Below are positions 57,931-64,000 of a stretch of 64,000 nt of DNA, in pieces. The stretch lies in the NCBI GenBank assembly GCA_029817715.1, contig JARUPY010000370.1:124001-188000 (forward strand), in the 5' to 3' direction. This stretch comes from Melastoma dodecandrum (Eukaryota; Streptophyta; Magnoliopsida; Myrtales; Melastomataceae). Both the position numbers and the translations under genes were made by a program. How positions within the stretch are numbered: position 1 is the stretch's first letter; each line of letters begins with the position of its first letter. The notes beneath the pieces are model-generated. The model was given only the letters and a program-made list of their open reading frames with translations, ran no database searches and was not told the origin of the DNA.

Positions 57931-60630
57931 ATGGCTGAAAACTATAATGTGCCTAAACCACATGTTGGGAATCCTCCCATTTTCGATGGTAAGAATTTTG
58001 CCTATTGGAAAATTCGAATGAGCGCATTCGTTGATGCTATTGACGAAGACGTATGGTCCTATATAGAAGATGGTCCACCTTCTATACTAGAGAACCAACG
58101 ATTTGATCGAGAAGGTTATCCTACACGGGAATACCTTAAGATCAGACCACTCACTAAAACGGCAAAGTATTTGATGTTTAATGCTATGTCAGAAGGTGAA
58201 TTCGTCAAAGTTTCAACTTGCACTTCAGGCAAGGAAATCTGGGATAAACTTGTCACCATGTACATTGGGACAGACCAGATAAGAGAAACTAAGGTGAATT
58301 TTTTAATTCACCAATACGAAAACTTCACTATGAAGGCTGATGAATCTGTATAACAGATGTTCCAGAGACTCAACCTTCTAGTTGATGCCCTAACTCATTT
58401 GGGCAAAACCTATCAAAATTCTGAACTAGTTCGAAAGGTTCTGCGTACTCTACCCAAATCATGGGAAGCCAAGAAAACGGCTATAGAGGAAGCTAAAAAC
58501 CTCTCTACTCTTCGACTAGATCAGTTGATGAGCTCCTTAATCTCGTATGAGATGGAAAGATCCACTCAACTTGATATAAAGAGAGCACCTGTAGCTTTCA
58601 AAGCATCAGAAGAACCTACAGAAGGTTCAGATGATGAAGTAGAAGCTGATTCGGATGATGAACTCGCAATGATAGCTAAACGCCTTTTGCGGTTCGCCTC
58701 CAAAAAGCACTTCAATAAGAGAAGCCAAAATCACATGGACCCAACGTCGGTCACATGCTTTGAATGCAAAAAGAAAGGACACTTCAAAACAGAATGTCCT
58801 TTACTTAAAGAAAAGGAGAAACCTTCTCCAAAATACAAGTCCAAGAAAGCAATGGCTACTTGGGCAGAACTTGATGATTCTGATGATGAGGAAGCACAAA
58901 TGTGCCTCACAACTCACACAGAAACTCAAAATGAACTTCATACCTGCTTTCAAATAGAAACTGTTGAAAGTGAATGGTATCTGGATAGTGGATGCTCCAG
59001 GCACATGACCGGAGACCCATTCAAATTTTCTCAACTGACTCTACAATGTGGAGGGTCGGTTAAATTCGGTGACAATAGCAAAGGCTCTGTTATCGGCAAA
59101 GGTACCATTAGAAGTTCTGACTCCATGGTTATCGATGAGGTTCTGTTGGTTACAGAACTCAAACATAACTTGATGAGCATTAGCCAGCTTTGTGATAAAG
59201 GTTACAAAATAACTTTTGATCAAGACAAATGTTCTGAAATCCTGAACAATGAAGTTCGCTTCATTGGGACCCGTAAGAAGAACATCTATACATTGACTCA
59301 GAATAGCTTCTGTACTACAGAAAACTGCCTTCTGACAGTCAAAGATGAAAGCCTACTATGGCATAAAAGGTTGGGACACTCCAACTTCAAATTGTTATCC
59401 AAGCTTGTGAAAAAGGATTTGGTTAAGGGATTACCCAATATCCGTTTTGAGCATGACAGCTTCTGTGAAGCATGTTCACTTGGAAAACAAACTAAATCTT
59501 CATTCAAAGCCAAGAATGAAGTTTCTACTTCTCAACCTCTTAAACTTCTACATATGGATTTATTCGGACCTACTAGAGTGCAGAGTGTCGGCGGTAGACG
59601 GTACTGTCTAGTTGTATTTGATGACTACTCTAGATACACGTGGGTTAAATTTCTAACTCACAAAAGCAATGCTTTTGAAACTTTCATTAAGCTAGCTAAG
59701 AAATTACAGAATGAAACTGGATCTTCTATAAAAGCTATAAGAACGGATCATGGTACTGAGTTTGAAAACCATGACTTCGCTATTTTCTGCGATGAACACG
59801 GTATCGATCACAATTTTTCTGCTCCTTATACTCCTCACCAGAATGGAGTAGCAGAACGGAAAAATAGAACTCTAATAGACATGGCTAGAACCATGATGTG
59901 TGAGAGCTCTACTCCACAGAACCTATGGGCAGAAGCTGTTAATACAGCCTGCTACATATCAAATAGGGTTCTACTCAGACCCATACTTGAGAAAACTCCC
60001 TATCAACTATACAGGGGGAGAAAACTGAACATCTCCTATTTCCACTCCTTTGGAAGTCCATGTTTTATCTTGAGACCTTCTAAGGACAATTTAGGAAAGT
60101 TCGAAGCTAAGACAGATGAGGGCATCTTTCTTGGATACTCTTTGTCTAGCAAAGCTTACAGAGTTCTAAACAAAAGAACTTCTACTATAGAGGAGTCTAT
60201 TAATGTAAAAATTAATGACTTACCTACTATCAATACAAGAGATGTTATATCTCTAGAACCTACAGAAGATACTACAAAACCTGTAATATCTTTTGAACCT
60301 ATAGAAATTTTTTTAGAACCTACAGAAGGTTCTTCAGAACATCTACCCTCTACGAAAGAGATGGGTGAACCCTTTGTTCATGAATCTAAAAATGATCTTG
60401 AACAAACAAATGATAATTCTGAAGAATCATCTCAGAATAATCAAAATGATTTTAGAGTACCTGCTCTATATAAAAAACGACATCCTATTGATCAAGTCAT
60501 TGGTGACATCAGTAGTGGTGTACAAACAAGATGTTCGGTTATTAATAGTAGTGTACAGACAATACATCCTAGTAACCAAGTCTTAGAAGATGTCAATAGA
60601 TGTTTTCTTCAATACAGTTCTCCTGATTAG
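57931..60630 (+). pseudogene. SIRE-like gag-protease-integrase, one stop, no RT
   Basis: One frame of 900 codons from MAENYNVPKPHVG, open except for a TAA at 58351-58353 inside gag. Domains in order: UBN2-type gag (about residues 1-235; FDGKNFAYWKIRMSAF), zinc knuckle CFECKKKGHFKTECP (about 275), protease WYLDSGCSRHMTGD (about 350), integrase zinc finger (HKRLGHSN...CEACSLGK), integrase core with DLFGPT, IRTDHGTEFEN and NGVAERKNRTL, and the C-terminal region to FLGYSLSSKAYRVL. It stops shortly after HPIDQVIGDISSGVQTR, where reverse transcriptase normally begins. The stop lies within gag, so it is a mutation and not the gag-pol boundary stop known from some SIRE elements. Confidence 0.9.
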
Positions 60631-60649
60631 AATCCGTCAATATAGAAAT

Positions 60650-60960
60650 TAACTACAGAAGGTACAATCCTTTGTACACTTCACTGTAGAAGGTAGAATA
60701 CTTAGTATACTACTACAGAAGGTACATACTTGTACACTTCATTACAGAAGATATAATTCTCTGTTTCTACACTACAAAAGGTACAAACATTTGTACTCCT
60801 CACGACAGAAGGTACACATTTCGTACACTTCATCATAGAGGGTAGAATTATCTACACTCTGCCATATAGAAGGTACAATCTTTGGTACACTTCAATAGAG
60901 GGTTGAAATCAATCTTCTACTCTATATAAGGTATAACGAAATGTATACCTCAACTCTAAG
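60650..60960 (+). repeat. Tandem repeat with GTACA...TGTAC cores, about eight units
   Basis: Units of about 35-45 bases such as ACTACAGAAGGTACA-n-TTGTACACTTCA. GTACAA and TTGTAC in one unit are complementary. The array directly follows the truncated pol frame, in the place where reverse transcriptase should be. Confidence 0.75.
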
Positions 60961-62238
60961 TTCGGTAACTTTCATTCATTTGAAAGATTACATCTGGAGA
61001 TATGATATATCATCCAATAAAGTATTTTGATCAGGAACGAATCTTTGTTCTGATTAAGATCATCTTTATTAGGAATTTTATAATCCTAATAATTTATATT
61101 TGGATATAATTATCCATTATATCTCGCTCTTCTATGTAGAAGAAGCTTGTAACAGAAGGTTATGAATGAACCTTCTACAACTTCATTGTCGTTCTCCTCT
61201 ATTTAGGAGAAGCTTACACCAGAAAGGATGCTAATGCACCTTCTGCTCGACCCTCTGCAGCAAAAGCATCTGCAGTATAGAGACGACCAAAATCACCTAA
61301 TAAAAGGTTTCTCCACTCAAACATGAACCGTTCTACTCAAAGATATTCAGCAACAAGCTGTAGTCAATGAGGAAGACATTCACGTCCTCCAGCGATTGGT
61401 CATGGACCTTACTCGCTTGATGGAACGCTAGGAAAAGGTTCTTGGCGAATACATAAAAGAGGTCTCTTCTGATGATGCAGAGTGATCTCATGTGTTGCCT
61501 GACTTTTCTGTTTCCTTAGACCAAGAACTGATCTTCATGGTCTAAAGGTTTTGATGAAATAAGTGCCACTTGTGGACATATTTCTTTTGCAGTATGGTAT
61601 TGAACTTTCTGTCACACCTTCTGCGCTATATTCTACATGATGGTTTTGAACTTTCTGTTCTACCCTCTGCAAGAATTAAAACTACCTTCTGCACGTTGGT
61701 TATGAATGCTATGTCATACCTTCTGCAAGAAACTTACTCTTCTTTTTCAACCTTCATTCAACTTCTTTTTGATGTGACAAAAAGGGGGAGAAAATTGTGT
61801 TGATGGGGAGTACCTAGCTCTGTATTGGTTATAGAAAACTCCTTGATTTTCTATAACTCAATGGGTCGTAGAAGGCTATTCCGTCTACGGTGTAGAAGCT
61901 TATGAGACTGATACGGCTCATAATCGCAACCTTCTGCAGGGAATGCGATTCGTGATCTTTTAAAGTCACTATTGCTGGGAGTGCAAAAATGAAATACCAT
62001 CATTTTTGTCGAGCTAAATACAGAAGCTCCACGCTCTGTATAAATCACAGAAGCATTTGTGCTCTGTAAACAACCTTGTTTATAACAGAAGCTTCTATGC
62101 TCTGTTTCACAGAAACCTTATGGTTCTGTACAAACGCGAGACTCTTACTCTCAACTATTTAGGGGGAGTTAGGGGGAGTTCTTGCAAAAACATTTCCCTC
62201 AACGATGAATGTTTTGTCATCATCAAAAAGGGAGAGAT
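60961..62238 (+). other. 3' non-coding part with CAGAAG repeats and purine tract
   Basis: Further CTTCTG/CAGAAG repeats at 61130-61330, 61590-61740 and 61860-62150. Two near-copies of CAAAAAGGGGGAGA occur (about 61778 and 62226); the second, CAAAAAGGGAGAGAT, directly precedes the right LTR and is the likely polypurine tract. A short frame near 61350-61484 (VLQRLVMDLTRLMER) looks helical but has an internal stop. Confidence 0.6.
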
Positions 62239-64000
62239 TGTTGGGACGGTTTTGATGATGAACCGGACCCTTTGTACTCCAGAAGGTCGAACATTCTATT
62301 CAACAGAAGCTTCTCTTATTAAGAAAATGATTAGTTATAAATTATTTAATTATGAAATATGCATAATTTGATTAAGATATTTATCTGATCAAATTACCAC
62401 GATTTGGTTTCCAAGTAATCATATTGGAGATATTATCTTTCATAGAAGGAAATGTATCTTGTATATATGGAAAGGTTCTATTGTTTGGTCTACAGGCTTC
62501 TGTAAGCTTACTTGACCAATATACGAACGTTATTTGGATACAAATCATCTACCACCTGTCCAGATACACTCTTACGTGTGTCTTTATCAGGATGGAACTG
62601 ATCTTAACTTATTTGGAAGCAAATCAACGATTGTTTCCATCTGTAGAAGGTTATCGAGCAGAACCTTCTGCGACACCTTCTGTGGTTCACTACTTATGAA
62701 AAATATATCATAATCTTATTTTGATTTATTTTCTATCTGAATACTTGCACGTGTATGATATTATTGTAGATTAATTATTTTGTCAACTAACCTTTAATTT
62801 CTTATTCTGCAGATTACATTTTTATCTTTTTCCTTTTGCATTTTCTTCTTAGAATTTTGTGTATAAATAGCCACGCCCTCTCCCATTATACAATATATAA
62901 CATCCATCCCATTCTGTCCAGAGAGAGCGTGAGCTGTAGTTTCTTTAGTTCTTTAACTCTTTTTGTTCGTTTGAGTTAGTCACACAAGGAGCACTAGCGA
63001 CGGACGGCTGCATCGTTAGTGAAGCCTTCTGGGAGAGTGACTCGGGGGCTCGAGGGACTCGGTTGGAAGCTGCAGGAGACGTTGTTGGAAGCGTGTCGAC
63101 GTGGGCAACGTGCAGTGGGCCGGAGAGAAGGGCTGAACCTCGGGAGCACAGAAGGTGAGGGACTGACCAACTTCTGTTGTGTAGAGCTCTGTGTGCAGGA
63201 ACCTAGGACGGAGGCTGCCATCTGCTTGCGTGGGGTTTGTCGCGTGCTTGCGCAGGGTTTACGGCATGCTTGCGTAGGGTATGCTACGTGCTTGTGTGGG
63301 GTACGCCACATAGTCGCTATCTCGAGGAGATCGTGCAGGTCGTGTGGAGCCGCCGGAGAAAAAATCCATCCTTGGACAGAGGTCGTTGTCTGCCTGCGTA
63401 GGGTTTGCTACGTGCTCGCGTGGGGTACACCACGAAGTCTTTGTCCTTGAGGGGATTGCGCATTGGTTACTTTGTTAGTCACACTAACGTGTGCACCGAC
63501 TTACTGTAGTGCAGAACCTTCGGGTCTGTACAACCTACTGTAGTGCATAACCTTCGGGTCTATGAATCTACTTCAGTGCAGAACCTTACGGTCTATGCTT
63601 ACCTCAAGTCATTTCTATACGGACCATTTTGGTTTGTTAAAGATTGACACACTCTTGGTACAGAACCTTCTGGTCTGTGCTCTTCCACTCAGAGTTCTAC
63701 GGTACAGAACCTTCTGGACTGTGCTCTTCCACTCAGAGTTCTACGGTACAGAACCTTCTGGTCTTTGCCGTATAACAAGTTCTACTGTACGGAACCTTCT
63801 GGTCTGTGCTCTACCACTCATACTTCTACAGTGCAGAACTTTCTGATTAGCTCTGTTTGCTATCAATTGTGTAATCGGTATTGAGATACATTTGAGTGGA
63901 AATCATCCAAGTTTCTGGGTGAAGAGTGGAGTAGGCAATTTGTCGAACCACTATAAAAAGCTTTGTGTCCAATCAAACATTTTTGTGAACACAATCAAAC
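62239..64000 (+). repeat. 3' LTR of the SIRE-like element, cut by the window end
   Basis: Starts TGTTGGGACGG. It follows the left LTR closely. Differences include absence of about 28 bases present near 55395-55422 and one extra 44-bp CAGAACCTTCTGG unit near 63700-63745. The last 130 or so bases lie outside the window. Confidence 0.9.

Larger units (their letters stand above)
55312..64000 (+). mobile_element. SIRE-like Ty1/copia element, runs past the window end
   Basis: Left LTR 55312-57188, primer site, gag-protease-integrase frame 57931-60630, repeat-rich non-coding part, purine tract, right LTR from 62239 to beyond the window. The long LTRs and the gag and integrase wording fit the SIRE/Maximus lineage. 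Reverse transcriptase and RNase H are absent, so it would need another element's enzymes. The LTRs are very similar, suggesting fairly recent insertion. Its non-coding parts are dominated by CAGAA/TTCTG short repeats. Confidence 0.9.

Overview
The window looks like nuclear DNA of a flowering plant, probably a dicot. The evidence is spliced genes of plant-only families, several lineages of plant LTR retrotransposons, a plant hAT transposon, AT-rich spacers, and no bacterial-type gene packing. The species cannot be named from the sequence alone. All coordinates, splice sites and element ends were read by eye.

Host genes are few. (1) At 1388-1669 (+) there is a small secreted peptide precursor of the PIP/PIPL type, with two SGP..G.GH motifs. 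(2) At 16193-16411 (+) there is a possible, unrecognised small secreted peptide. (3) At 21131-23160 (+) there is a GH3 auxin-amido synthetase gene with three exons; one extra base at the end of exon 1 breaks its frame. A region with several auxin-response-like sites, including a perfect 12-bp palindrome, lies upstream. (4) From 25204 to 42737 (+) lie the decayed 3' exons of a membrane-anchored A1 aspartyl protease gene. One of its introns holds an LTR retrotransposon and a hAT transposon side by side. (5) At 43260-46438 (-) there is a nine-exon gene for an LRR plus WD40 protein of about 745 residues, probably the DWD/DHU1 type. It converges on the protease pseudogene.

The rest is mostly mobile DNA. 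2715-8500 (-) is a decayed Ty3/gypsy chromovirus. 11540-16050 is a remnant of a long-LTR element rich in internal tandem repeats. 27022-37183 (-) is a Tat/Ogre-like element with 2.1-kb LTRs, an upstream ORF and gag but no pol. 37210-41566 is a hAT element with an apparently open two-exon transposase and an 8-bp target duplication. 48741-54980 (+) is a gypsy fragment split by a Ty1/copia element (49092-53758, -, target duplication AATAG). 55312 to beyond the window end (+) is a SIRE-like copia element with 1.9-kb LTRs. It has gag, protease and integrase but no reverse transcriptase, and its non-coding parts are made of short repeats around CAGAA/TTCTG.

I found no prokaryote-type defence system, CRISPR array or operon. 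The most interesting signals are the two-motif peptide, the auxin palindrome upstream of a frameshifted GH3, the GAAnnTTC (heat-shock-element-like) arrays in the SIRE-like LTR, the recent-looking hAT element, and the repeat-rich, pol-less retroelements.
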